Assembly (NCBI GenBank): GCA_033239525.1
Contig: BSYO01000005.1
Location: forward strand, 1,054,001 to 1,118,000
Length of the DNA stretch: 64,000 nt
Direction of reading: 5' to 3'
Source of the DNA: Nepenthes gracilis
Lineage: Eukaryota; Streptophyta; Magnoliopsida; Caryophyllales; Nepenthaceae
In this document: piece after piece, positions 39,420-49,702 of the stretch
How the letters are laid out: the number at the start of each line of letters is the position of its first letter
Position numbering within the stretch: the first letter of the stretch is position 1
Made by a program: the position numbers and the translations under genes
Notes under the pieces: generated by a model
What the model saw: the letters and a program-made list of their open reading frames with translations, nothing else
Databases searched by the model: none
What the model was told of the DNA's origin: nothing

Positions 39420-40310
39420 AGTCTTGGCATGCCCCCACGCCATGGGTAAACGTGTCAAAGCCGTGGGATGCCCCGACCACTATTTTCTAGCATTGCTACG
39501 TCGACATGCAAAATCCCTGTCATGCCTCACCTCATCTAAAACCCTACGTTGCTACGATGACCGGAAAAAGGCCTTATCGTTTGCTGGGATAGTTTCGGGT
39601 AGGCCGACATATCAATCAGAGCCTTGGGACCTCCCAAGCCACCTGCAAAGCCCTATGGCTTTGCTGGGCTGATGAGTCAATAATTTGGCCTTGCCGACGC
39701 CACCTCCAAATCCCTGCTATTATAGTATTACTAAGACCAGTGCTAAACAAAATTTTTTTGTGAAGTTTAATGGTTTGATGTTGAGTTATTATCATTCTCG
39801 TTCGTAGTTGTTATCGATTTAAGGATAAAAATAATATTTGTTTAAGTTTTTGTAAATTATTATTATTAAATTAAATAATTAAGTAAAAGTAATGACAAAA
39901 ACTAATAAAAAGTTGGTATTGTGAGTTTTTAAAATTCTTTCGCCACCATCTGCCCAACCCGACGATACTTCTTTAAGAGAATGAAATGAACTTTGATTGT
40001 TTGGAAGACCAACAACTAAAAGCATCCCAATCAATCAATTTATCAAAGCAGTAGCGTACAAGAAGCCATCCGAAACCCTAGCATTGGTGGGCCAACTTAA
40101 GAATGGCCGTGGCTGTGGCATGATCTAGGACACTCAAAAGCCCTAGCATCACTAGGCAAATGGACAACGTCATGTCCTCAGTCATCAGAAACTCTTGTGT
40201 CCATAGGATGACTTGACAAAGCCATGCTATGCCTCAGGCCACCCACAGCCTAACATCACGTTGCCGACAAACTAAAGCCCTGGCACACCTCAGGCCTCCT
40301 CTAAAGTGTG
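39420..40310. repeat. degenerate minisatellite, ~55-60 bp units, in two blocks
   Basis: Two blocks, 39,420-39,720 and 40,065-40,310, are built from diverged units of the form 'aagCCCTagCATcactaGGC ... GACaacG.CATGcCtCAgGCCAcc'. Unit-like starts fall near 40,076, 40,137, 40,191 and 40,248. The blocks are GC-richer than their surroundings. An 82-codon plus-strand ORF (39,424-39,672) lies entirely inside the repeat and is not called a gene. Confidence 0.5.
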
Positions 40311-41085
40311 GATTGCTACACTATTATGGTGTTAATATAAACATTTGGTAGCATACTTTTATACTATTACTTCCTTATTTTATGTTTAGAAAATTGCTGT
40401 AATATCCTCAAAGATTCTATTAACTTTTTAAGATACTTTTCATATGCAATAAAGTGTTTGGTCTCTACAAATACCCACTTGTATTATTGGATAAATAACA
40501 GTCAATATCCACATCAAATCTAACATATTTTCAGAGATATATTAAATAGTTTGTAATTCAACTATATTATACCAAAATCAATTATTTGCTCTAGGTTATT
40601 AAAAGAAATAGCTCTCTATTCGATTGTTAAAATAGATGACTTTTAAAATATTTTTTATAATATTACCGCCTTATGTTAGATTTAAATATTATTGTAATAT
40701 CATCCAAGATCTTATTACCGTTATTATTATACATCCATATATTACAGAGTTTATGACCTTTTGTAAACACTCACTTGCATTACTAAGTGCATAATATTCA
40801 ATATACACAGAAGCCATGGCAATGCCAAGAACCAAAGTCTTAGCATAGTTTAGTGTCACATGCACTGATCTTTAGAATATACGACTACACATTCTATTGC
40901 ATCTAGCAAACACAACCATGCGATAATGCACAATTGGTTCAGCCTACTCTAATTTTGTGTTTTTTGAGATTCAGTCAGTCCAGCAAAAGGGCACAGAATA
41001 TACGGAAAATAAAGCCCCAACATGTTATTATTGCAGAATAATAATAAACTCAATATAAAAAATATATCTTTTAGTCTCTCAATTA
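40311..41085. other. AT-rich spacer
   Basis: No gene recognised. On the minus strand it could include the 3' UTR of the exon-like segment that begins at 41,091. Confidence 0.35.
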
Positions 41086-41090
41086 GCCTC

Positions 41091-41333
41091 TCATTGCCAA
41101 ACAGAAGGAACAACCGCATCAGTATATGTACACAAAGAATCAGTTTCAAACTCGAGAAATTGGATAGTTGTGCAGCGTGGAAGATTGGTTTGGAAATGTA
41201 GACAACTGTCTCGACCACTTCTTTTATGAAGTTGCAAGTAACAATTCCAGAAACTCTCCAAAACCCTATCTTGTATCTCCCATGTCATTTCAAGTAACTC
41301 ATATGAATCGTCTTGACCAACTCTACTAGCTCC
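41091..41333 (-). pseudogene. possible terminal exon cut by element A
   Basis: Minus-strand frame of about 80 codons running from the insertion site at 41,333 to a stop at 41,091. The predicted end is ELLEMTWEIQDRVLESFWN ... DAVVPSVWQ. Composition is balanced and not AT-driven, unlike the chance ORFs nearby. It ends exactly where element A was inserted (TSD GCTCC). On the far side (from 50,447 up) the same frame reaches a TGA after about five codons, with an AG acceptor candidate ('gactag') just below it. I do not recognise the family; it may be a real last exon or chance. Confidence 0.25.
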
Positions 41334-42311
41334 TGTTGGCCGGGAGGAGGTCGTCCGAACAGAATGATAAACAGCGAATGAAAAGAGGAAGAAGAAGCAC
41401 ACGTCATTTTACGTGCAAACCTTTATGAACCAAGGGAAAACCACGGGAGTAAAGTTAACAGCAAATCCACTATCTGAAATAGGTTACAAACCTCCAAGAT
41501 GGAGTATCCGCTGTACACCCGAGACTAACAAAGAAAAACCTCACCGGAGTAAACGGGAAACACTCCACTCTTTTACTCTCTGTTTTTCTTTCTTCTCCTT
41601 CTCACTGGTGATGCACTCCTCTCTTGTTCCTTCACCCTTGAAATTTTCCTCCTTGCACTTTACCGTGCTCGGATACTTTCTTTCACTCTCACACACACCA
41701 CTGCATGCCCAGCATGCGTATATATGATGGTCTGCCTGGAAGCCTTCAACCAATAGGCAGGTTGAGTGTGGTCAAATGCCTGCCACCTACTTTATAACCT
41801 GCCAACAACTTTATCTACCAACTCTTCAACCTGCCGCCTACACAGACGCCGCATGCACAGCAGGTCTTCCACCTACTCTGATGTCCAGTAACTTGTTGTC
41901 ACCTGTCCACGACGTCCTCAGTCGTTGCTGCAGTCAAGTCCCTTGACCGTCTGTGCCCATTGGCTATCACAAGAGTCTTCCAATGTTCCTTAATTGATTC
42001 CATACCGTAATACCAACTGGTAAAAAATCGGTCAACGTGTCGAGTAAACAATAATCGCTCGGTACGAAAATCGGGGAAATCCTCTCTTCGATTTCCTTTC
42101 CCTGGCCACCCGTTGACCTCCCGTTGAACGTTTTCTGCCACCATCCGGTCGACCTTTCTCTCTCTTCTTCGCTTATCCTCAACCTCCGGATTCATTTGGT
42201 TGGTACAAACTTTTGACCGTTTTTGCCTTCCACATCAACATACGTTGGTGGCTAATGCACACGATGACAAAAGTTTGTTGAATCACCCTGAGGAGTGACC
42301 ATTTTCCGGCA
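41334..42311 (-). repeat. 3' LTR of element A
   Basis: On the plus strand it starts TGTTGGCCGG and ends TTTTCCGGCA. It matches the right LTR in long blocks, including 'ggcaggttgagtgtggtc', the pyrimidine-rich block and the final 'gagtgaccattttcc'. A TATA-like TATATA lies near 41,710. It is longer than the right LTR, which has several small deletions. Confidence 0.85.
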
Positions 42312-42512
42312 AACTTCCCATCACGACCTTGTGGGGATACCTTCGCCTCTACCCGGCGGCCCGTCCCTTTGCCTAGGCAGACTTCCCTTAATTGGGATCC
42401 CGACGTTGGCTTTCGCAAGCTTGAATGACACATTCCTCCGCCCCACTGAGCTTGGAGCAATTCCACTCCCTTTCAGCTCTTTCACCTCGGACTTGTCATT
42501 TTTCCTTGCAAT

Positions 42513-42800
42513 CTACCTTAGCCGTCCTCTCTTGCCACCTTGACCAATGCCCCGTTTGGTCACCTTGGCATTTCCTTTGACAGTGCAGGCCTTCATCATA
42601 TACCGGCCTAATGTCCTGCTTCCCCTTACCATCACTAAGGCGCCTTTGGTGAGCTTCCACTGGCCGTTGCCAAATGCCGTCCTGAAGCCTTTCTCATCAA
42701 GTTTTTCGGTTGAAATCACATTCAACCTCAGATTTGGGACGTGTCGCACGCCCTCCAGCACGAGCGTATTTCCATTGCTTGCCCTCAATCAAACATCCCC
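42513..42800 (-). pseudogene. Copia A GAG-pre-integrase fragment
   Basis: The minus-strand 91-codon frame shows the strong Copia signature between protease and integrase: VRHVPNLRLNVISTEKLDEK, then a QWKLTKGALVM stretch. The integrase core that should follow is missing; the DNA runs into unrelated sequence and then the LTR within 200 bp. Confidence 0.82.
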
Positions 42801-42829
42801 AATGCCAACAACTTTAGACGAGCCACTGT

Positions 42830-43242
42830 TACACATCTTCAACACCCCATGGCCAACAGGCGTATAACTTATGAAGTGAGACTTCCTCGGTGTTGCATTT
42901 GTCCATCACCCAACTCGTCTCTTGGCATGTGCGGCTCAGTGCTTCCCATGCATGGACCACCAAGAGGTCTCCACAGAAAGTAAAGGTCTCCGAATCATCA
43001 GCCTGATCCATTTTCTCGAAAATCGTCTCGCCCTCCTTGTCTGAAATAAACGGTCCCTCTTTATGTTGTCTTTCTTGCCACAAAAGAAACAACTCCTCCT
43101 TTCAAGCTTGCTCCGACTGTTACTTCTCTCCGTCCTACCACTTGGCCCTCGATCAGATTTTCCTCGTTCCCGACTGCCGGTCGCCACCAGAACACTTTCC
43201 CGAAAGCTTGAGGCCTTACCGCTTTCCCTCCGCCTTGACTAG
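42830..43242 (-). pseudogene. Copia A gag C-terminus, zinc knuckle and protease start
   Basis: The zinc knuckle reads CFFCGKKDNIKRDR at 43,091-43,050. C-X2-C is kept, but the histidine and last cysteine of CCHC are replaced by N and R. Upstream is the serine/arginine-rich gag tail (SNSRSKLERR). Downstream, in another frame, SWVMD is the remnant of the WI-DSG protease motif, where the catalytic DSG is lost. At least two frameshifts. The 43,242 end is the insertion point of element B. Confidence 0.75.
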
Positions 43243-44188
43243 TGTTAGAGACATTTGTCTTATTGGCATATTCCGTGACCATATGTATCATTATATTGAT
43301 GTCGGGTTGTGGGTTGTCGGGTTAAAGTCCGTTCGGTCCGCCCTCCAGTCGCTCAAGCCCATCCATTGACCGCCCGCTCGCCATAAGCTCGAATCTCGCT
43401 CGAGCGCAAAAATCGGTAGGGTGGCTGCTCGCCTCTCGCTCACTAGCCGCTCGAGCCGAAAAACCAGAAGGTCACCCGCTCGATGCTCGCCCCCAGGCCG
43501 CTCGAGGGCGCCCAACAGGCGGGTACTTCGCGTTTTTGGCTCCACTATAAATATTGGACTTATGTTTTGAACCCTAAGAATACGGAGGCGATGTCGTGCC
43601 TCTTTGAGAAGAAAACCCTCTCATGCTTCAAGATCATTGTTTCTTCTCTTAAAACTAACTACTACAAGAGTACTCTACATATTTCAAACTATTTTTCTCA
43701 CCCACCTTCTTTCACCATTGAAACCTTGCCTTCCACCATCGTTGGAGGCGTTGGTTCGTGAAGAAGGAGACTCGTTTGTGATTGGAAATTCAAGTGGTTC
43801 GAGGAAAGATTGACGTGAAGACCGGAAGGAGTCAGGTTATTTTGATGTTCGGGCAAATCAAGGAGTTCCTTGGTAAGGATCACGTGACGGGAGTAAGTCG
43901 GCTAGGTTGCCGCGTCGTTACCACCCGGTCTGTAAGTTGATTTTCATAATTGCATTGCTTCTTTAAAACCTGGCCGTTTAAGCCAAATACCGTGGGTATC
44001 GAGTTTTCACTCGTCCAAAAAATTGAGTCTTTATCTTTATTGCTCTTAATTATTTAATTGATGCATGCTTGTTGTATCGTTAACATTTAGAAATAAATAT
44101 CGTTTACGTGTATCGGATATTTATATATATATTGCTTCCGCTATAATTTTTGGGGTCGAAATTCGTTAGCACCAAAACGTGCTTTTCA
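43243..44188 (+). repeat. 5' LTR of element B
   Basis: 946 bp. TATA box TATAAATA at 43,546-43,553. The downstream 'ggacttatg' and pyrimidine-rich stretch suit a transcribed R-U5 segment. The 3' LTR has the same TATA at 48,582-48,589. Confidence 0.88.
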
Positions 44189-44206
44189 ATTGGTATTTGA
44201 GACTCA
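44189..44206 (+). other. primer-binding site of element B
   Basis: ATTGGTATTTGAGACTC follows the LTR end directly. It resembles the TGGTATCAGAGC motif complementary to initiator Met tRNA, with C-to-T type changes. Confidence 0.7.
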
Positions 44207-44229
44207 CCCCGATCCGGACCCCGATCTAG

Positions 44230-45960
44230 ATGTATACTAGTGGATCGCTTTCGTTTCTCCCTTCTTTGATGGGAGTAACTATGCCTTTGGAAGGTGGGAT
44301 GAGAGCCTTCCTAAAATCTTTGCAGTTTGGGTTAATACCCAAAGAAGACACCACCCACAAGTTCCGTCGATAACCAACCAAAAGCTGTGTCATTGTGGAC
44401 TAAAGAGGAACTTGATGCATGTAATTGGAATAGTAAGGGGTTGCATGCTATTTTTATGGCTGTGTCTCCCGATGAGTTTAAACGGATTTCAATGTGTGAG
44501 ACTTCTAAAGATGCATGAGATATTCTTGAAATTACTCACGAATGCACGAAACTAGTGAAAAATTTAAAATTGCAAATGCTCACCACTAGATTCGAAGAAA
44601 TAAAAATGAAAGATGATGAGACCTTTGATGAGTTCTATGCTCAATTGAATGATATTGTGAACTCCACATTTAATTTAGGAGAACGAATTCCTGAGAATAA
44701 AATTGTTAGAAAAGTTCTTAGGTCCCTTCCGAACGATTTAAACCTAAGGTCATGTGTTATCGTCAAAGAAAGTAAAGACCTTGATAAAATGAAGATTGAA
44801 GAACTTGTAGGATCCCTATAAACTTATGAGCACACCTTGAAAAACAAATCACTTGCTCTAAAATCAAGTAGGGAAGAGCGAAATCGGGATTCCGATGTAG
44901 AATCGTGTAGTGATGATGAATTTTTCCTATTTGTCAAGAATTTTAAAAAGTTTTTAAAGACAAATAAATCTTCATCGAACAAATCGATGACAAGCGTTCA
45001 CCTAAATTTGACAAGAAAAACCATCCGTAAACTTAAGGATTCCAAATCAAAAACGTCTCAAGGCGTCAATGTCATGAATGTAAAGGCTTTGGTCATTATC
45101 GGCTGAATGTCCAAACTTTAAACGCCAACAAGGTCAAGCCTTCAAAGCTAATGTGACCTTAAGCGATGACGAAGAAGAAGATGATGAACAATGTTACGAA
45201 AATGGCCCCCCAAATACATGGTGTTTGTGACCTCAATGTAACAACGTATTTTGAGAATATTAAGTTTGTTGAGACCGAGTCGGAGAAGCTGAATTTGATA
45301 GAAGAAAAGCTTACGATAAACCTTTTTAGGGAATGTTTGCAAAGTAAAGAAATTAAATAGAACCCTAAACGGTAGGATCACCGATTTGGAAAAGAAAACT
45401 TATCTAAAATCCAAGGTAGATTCTAAAAGCCAAGAAAGCGAGAATCAAAATCTCATTTTCTAAACAAATCACGACCTTGGAATCGAACTTGAGGCCACTA
45501 GAAGAGATTTGAAACAATTCTTAAATCGGTCCCACCAAAACTTGATCATATGCTTGGGTTGGGTAAAAGTGGAGAAAATAAACATGGGTTGGGATATGAT
45601 GACAATATATTCGAAATGACCAAAACAATTTTTATTCCCTCTGAAAATGCCACACCAACACGCTAACACATCAAAAGTCACCAATTCCTCGTCGTGTGGC
45701 TCCTAAATTTGTCCCAACTCATTTGCAAAATTTACCTAATCAAAAAGGGGTGAACAAATCATCAGAATCGGTCAAGTCTTCTATCATCATAAATCAAAGA
45801 TCTATGGACCGGTTCCTAAGTTTGTACCTACTTGTTATGCGTGTGGTAAAGTTGGCCACATTCGTCCTCGATGCTACACTTTGAATTCTTTGTACAACGA
45901 AAGAAAATGGCCAAGAGTGAATAAACTCATTGATCATATTCAAAAAGTAAATGAACAAGT
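44230..45960 (+). pseudogene. element B gag (UBN2-type) with two zinc knuckles
   Basis: The core is an 88-codon open stretch at 44,555-44,821. It contains LTTRFEEIKMKDDETFDEFY, 'LNDIVNSTFNLGERIPENK', 'KVLRSLP' and a 'KIEELVGSL' end. This is the gag_2/UBN2 fold of Copia gag. Next comes a charged segment with a DVESCSDDE stretch and FVKNFKKFLK. A first CCHC knuckle (about 45,063-45,112) is frameshifted. A second, CYACGKVGHIRPRC (45,833-45,874), is intact. Two knuckles of this kind are typical of SIRE-like gag. Several stops break the frame, for example at 44,819 and 45,104. It would package element RNA; this copy cannot make a full Gag. Confidence 0.8.
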
Positions 45961-46099
45961 ATAAAGATTAAACCAAAAAGTGAATTCGGGAGAAGCATTT
46001 GGGTTAAGAAAAGTGAGCTAAAAAGCAGTTGAATGGCTCATATCTTTTCTAAACAAGAGAAAATAAAAATAAAAATAAAAATTTAAAAAAAAAGGAAAA

Positions 46100-46698
46100 G
46101 AGCTGATTTCTCCGCTCGCCGCTTGCACATTAGCGCTTTGCCTTTATCTTCAACTGCTGCGCAGACACAAACCCTCACCCGTCTTCGTTGCTCCTGCCTT
46201 TCCTCTTGTGTCGGCCGCTTCTCTCCTCTCTCTCATGCTAGATCCACACTCCATCTTCTCGATTTTGGGCGTTCTCAAGGTAAATTCCTTCACCTTCTTC
46301 TCGATTTCATTTTTGGTGTCCGCGTTCATGGTGGTTGAGCCCGAAAATTTGCCTCCTTTATGGGTGGTTGTCTTCACGGATCTCGATTTGCCTCCTCCTC
46401 CCTTCAAATCCACCGGTTTGCGTGGATTTGGTTATTTGTCCCTAGATCCGTGATTCCTCGACCTTCCTTACCACGGCTCGTTCAAGCGGCTTTAGCTTGC
46501 TCCATCATAAATGGCCAAGCCTCGTATGGTATTCTGTTTGTCAATACGGGAGCGTGCTCTGTGTTCATGACTTCCGTGCATCTTGTTGCGTCTAGTTTTC
46601 CCTTCTTGTCGCCCCGTGAAAGCTCCGCCTTTTAGTGTTGGCACGGTAGTCACGTGCCTCCAAAACTTCCAAAATATATTAATAAATAAATAAATAAA

Positions 46699-46753
<55 letters not shown>

Positions 46754-47880
46754 CACTCTTTTATCTTTAAAATTGTAGTGTTGATTTTGACCTTGAAAGT
46801 CTATGTCACGCAAGTCGAGTGGTAAACGGACCGAGTGGGATCTCCGCTCCGAATTAGTCCCAAGGCGAGACTCTTTTAAACCCGCATGTCCCATTGACCC
46901 TTGATCGCCTCTCTCTTCATTGATCACGGTTGCAGAGTCCTCCACAAGTTTGGTTGCTCCATCGCTTATTCTCATTCAGGAGTATGCCAACATTTATGTA
47001 GGTCGATTCCTTCTCTGTTGCTGGGGCACACGTCCGCTTAAATAGCCGATGTGCTCGCACACGTTATTGGTATCCCTCGGGTGGCCAATCCACCCTACCC
47101 TTACTCTTCGGCGTGTCCTACCTTTAATGAGATTGCCACCTTCCTTCATGGTGCCCTCTAGAGTGGAATGGCAAAGCCTTCCCGTAGAGCCCCGAACATG
47201 TTCCCGGTCTCCCACTTCTCCTCCCTTTCCGAGGAGAAGGCATTATTTCTATATGCTTTGTTGAGTGGTCAGCCCCATTAACTTACCCTCCCATTTTATC
47301 ACTCACATTCTTGCCAATTTTTCCGAATAAGGAAAGAGGCCAATCTACCTTTGGGTGCCTTATTTGCCGAGGAGTTGGGCTTTTTCACCCATTCGCGGAC
47401 TATCCTCGTTAAGAGAAAAGAACCTGTGCTTGCCCACCCCATCAACTCCACCACTTTTTTTTTTGAGAGGTCCCATGCACTTCGCTTTGCTATCGACCCC
47501 GAGGAGCTGTTTGATGAGCCTCTCCCTCATGCCTCCTCCTCGCATAAACGAAGGCCCTCTCCGCTCGCCTCGTCCTTTCGACCCGTCGGCTCGGGTCCAT
47601 CCACTTCAAATCTGCATTCCACCTCCTTAAAAAATAAATGGGATTATTCTCGCCTTTCGAAATTATTTTGACGTATGTTCTTTATAAGAACCGCAATCCC
47701 AAATACTTGCTCGTTTTGCCTGGATGAGCGGTTGGACAACATAAGCATTAAAGCTCGTTTGATCATTTGGATGAGCGGTTGGACACTCGGGAGGCTGCGT
47801 ATCAATGTCTTGGCGCGACATTATGGGACTCCACCTCCGGCGATTGCCCGAGTGATCCTCTTTGGCTCTTTTTGACAAAA
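46100..47880 (+). pseudogene. element B late region (env-like / plant transposon protein-like)
   Basis: Starts with a pyrimidine-rich leader that contains a donor-like AAGGTAAATT at about 46,277. Frameshifted coding follows. Its best part (about 47,230-47,420) reads ALFLYALLSGQPI, then HSHSCQFFRIRKE and LPLGALFAEELGFFT. That resembles the 'putative plant transposon protein' / Athila-type late ORF family. The end is basic and serine/proline rich (47,430-47,640). The position after gag and before the polypurine tract is where SIRE elements carry an env-like ORF; here it follows gag directly. Function unknown. Confidence 0.45.
46681..46751. repeat. (TAAA)n-(TA)n microsatellite
   Basis: AATA-type units run into about 30 TA units with one CA interruption, inside the late region of element B. 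Confidence 0.95.
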
Positions 47881-47889
47881 AGGGGAGAT
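47873..47889 (+). other. upstream polypurine tract of element B
   Basis: TGACAAAAAGGGGAGAT, directly after the stop of the late region. It is a near copy of the tract that primes plus-strand synthesis at 48,297-48,309, 420 bp before the LTR. Confidence 0.55.
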
Positions 47890-48296
47890 CGTGGTTTCTT
47901 TTCGCATCTTAGATAGGGGAGCTTGGGCGAGATGTACTTCTTTTGTTAGGGAATCGATTTGATGTATTTCATTTTAGGGGACAAAACTTGCTATTTATGT
48001 TCTTTGTAGACGTGCTATTCATTTATTTGTTATTGATATTATCTATTGACTTTCTATATATCTATTATTACCTACCTCTTTGTTGTTGGTACTAACCTTA
48101 TTTGACCAGAAAGCGAAGTGACACAATACGTTGTTTTCATCACATCGTCTCGGCGGCTCTTGTTTAGCTACTTAACTATTTTTATGTATCTCTTTTGTAT
48201 CATTAGCGTAGGTTTTCATGTACATGGGTTCTATCTCGGTGGTGTCAAATGTGATTCACTTGTATTTATTTATTTTCGAGTTTTGTCACGGAATTG

Positions 48297-48309
48297 CCAA
48301 AGGGGAGAT
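48297..48309 (+). other. polypurine tract of element B
   Basis: CCAAAGGGGAGAT abuts the TG of the 3' LTR at 48,310, the normal position for plus-strand priming. Confidence 0.8.
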
Positions 48310-49185
48310 TGTTAGAGACATTTGTCTTATTGGCATACCAGTGACCAAATCATTTATTGATGTCGGGTTGTGGGTTGTCGAAGTTAAACTTATTAGTTTC
48401 ATAGCCCTAGCATCACTAGCCTAAATGGCTCGAGCCCATCCATTGACCGCCCGCTCGCCATAAGCTCGAATCTCGCTCAAGCGTAAAAGCCAAGTGGGGT
48501 AACACTCGCTCACTAGCCGCTCGGGCATGAAAAATGCCTCAGGCCGCTCAACAGCCTAATTTTTCACGTTTTTGGCTCCACTATAAATATTGGACTTATG
48601 TTTTGAAACTAGGAATGGTGAGAACTGATGTGCGTGCCTATTTGAGAAGAATATGCTTCAAGATCATTGTTTCTTCTCTTGAGAAAACTAACTACTACAA
48701 GAGTACTCTACATGTTCAAACTATTTTTCTCACCCACCTTCTTTCACCATTTCTACCATCGTTGGAGACGTTGGTTCGTGAAGAAGGAGAATTCGTGATT
48801 GGAAATTCAAGTGGGAAGATTTGCGTGAAGACCGGAAATAAATGGGTTCATTCGGGCAAGCAAAAGGAGTTTTTGGTAGGGATCACGTGACGGGAGTAAG
48901 TATTATTAGGTTATCGTTACCACCCGATACGTAAGTTGATTTTCATAGTGCAGATATTCAGAGTTTATGGCCGTTCAAGCGTTTGTAAAGTGTTTTTTCG
49001 ATACCGTGGGCATCGAGCCATGTCACCAAAAAATTGAGTCTTTATCTTTATTGCTCTTAATTATTTAATTCATGCATGCTTGTATCGTTAACATCTAGAA
49101 ATAAATATAATCGGATATTTATATATATATTGCTTCCGCTATAATTTTTGGGGTGAAACTCGTTAGCACCAAAACGTGCTTTTCA
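48310..49185 (+). repeat. 3' LTR of element B
   Basis: 876 bp, sharing both ends and the TATA box with the 5' LTR. It differs by indels and by two patches (near 48,400-48,430 and 48,536-48,562) that look like the minisatellite at 40,065-40,310. Confidence 0.88.
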
Positions 49186-49190
49186 ACTAG

Positions 49191-49660
49191 TTCATAAAGC
49201 GGGGAAGCTATGACCTCATCCAACTTCAACGTGTCCTTCCAAAATAGCAACGTCGTGACAATATGGCTAACGAGGCCAAAGAGAGGGAAACACCTCCCTT
49301 TGTCTTCCTCCTTGATCTCCTCATCGAGGGCTAACATCTTCGTTGAACTCGTCAAGTGCTTCTCGAAGCACTCACCTTCCGATAACCGTAGGCCATAGAT
49401 TGCTTCAAAATGAAGCCCAGACTTATAAGCTTTTCCCGACCTTATGAAGCTGCCTAGGACCTCACGAAGTGTGTTGTCACAAACACACCCAATCCCAACA
49501 GAAAAAGATCCCCTCTTGTCCGCCACTGTCCCTGGGCCGTTTCTCCGGCTTCTCCTCCTTTTGAAGGGCTTTTACCGTTTCTTTTCCGAGTCAAAATTTC
49601 ATTATCCTTTCCCGCCGGAGGATGAAATTATTTTATCCATTTTTCCTCCACAAACCCCCA
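49191..49660 (-). pseudogene. Copia A gag, N-terminal part
   Basis: The 135-codon frame (49,526-49,119, the last codons belonging to element B) has a Copia gag order: DNTLREVLGSF, then LRLSEGECFEKHL, then VTTLLFWKDTLKLDEVIAS. The frame joins the gag tail at 43,242 when element B is removed. The start region (49,660-49,527) is on a different frame. Deletions have removed part of the middle. Confidence 0.75.
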
Positions 49661-49702
49661 GTTACGCCATTACGGTTCACGAACCCGATCTCGATTAAAT
49701 AA

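Larger units (their letters stand above)
43243..49185 (+). mobile_element. SIRE-like Copia element B (inner), no visible pol
   Basis: 5' LTR 43,243-44,188, 3' LTR 48,310-49,185, both TGTTAGAGAC...GCTTTTCA, with perfect 5-bp target duplications ACTAG (43,238-43,242 and 49,186-49,190). The PBS after the 5' LTR reads TTGGTATTTGAGACTC, close to the initiator-Met type. The polypurine tract before the 3' LTR is AAAGGGGAGAT. The 4.1-kb interior holds a gag with two zinc knuckles, then a late ORF region. No protease, integrase, RT or RNase H motif was found. It lies inside the gag of element A and is therefore younger than A. LTR pairing shows visible divergence, with indels, so it is not recent. Confidence 0.88.

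Noticed and set aside
39424..39672. 82-codon ORF in the minisatellite
   Set aside because: Product of the repeat units, no family.
46679..46975. Minus-strand ORF with a long YIYIYI run
   Set aside because: Its C-terminal tail is a translated TA microsatellite, and the rest is antisense to the late region of element B.
49119..49190. C-terminal end of the minus-strand gag ORF
   Set aside because: The last 22 or so codons are read from the LTR of element B, not from gag.
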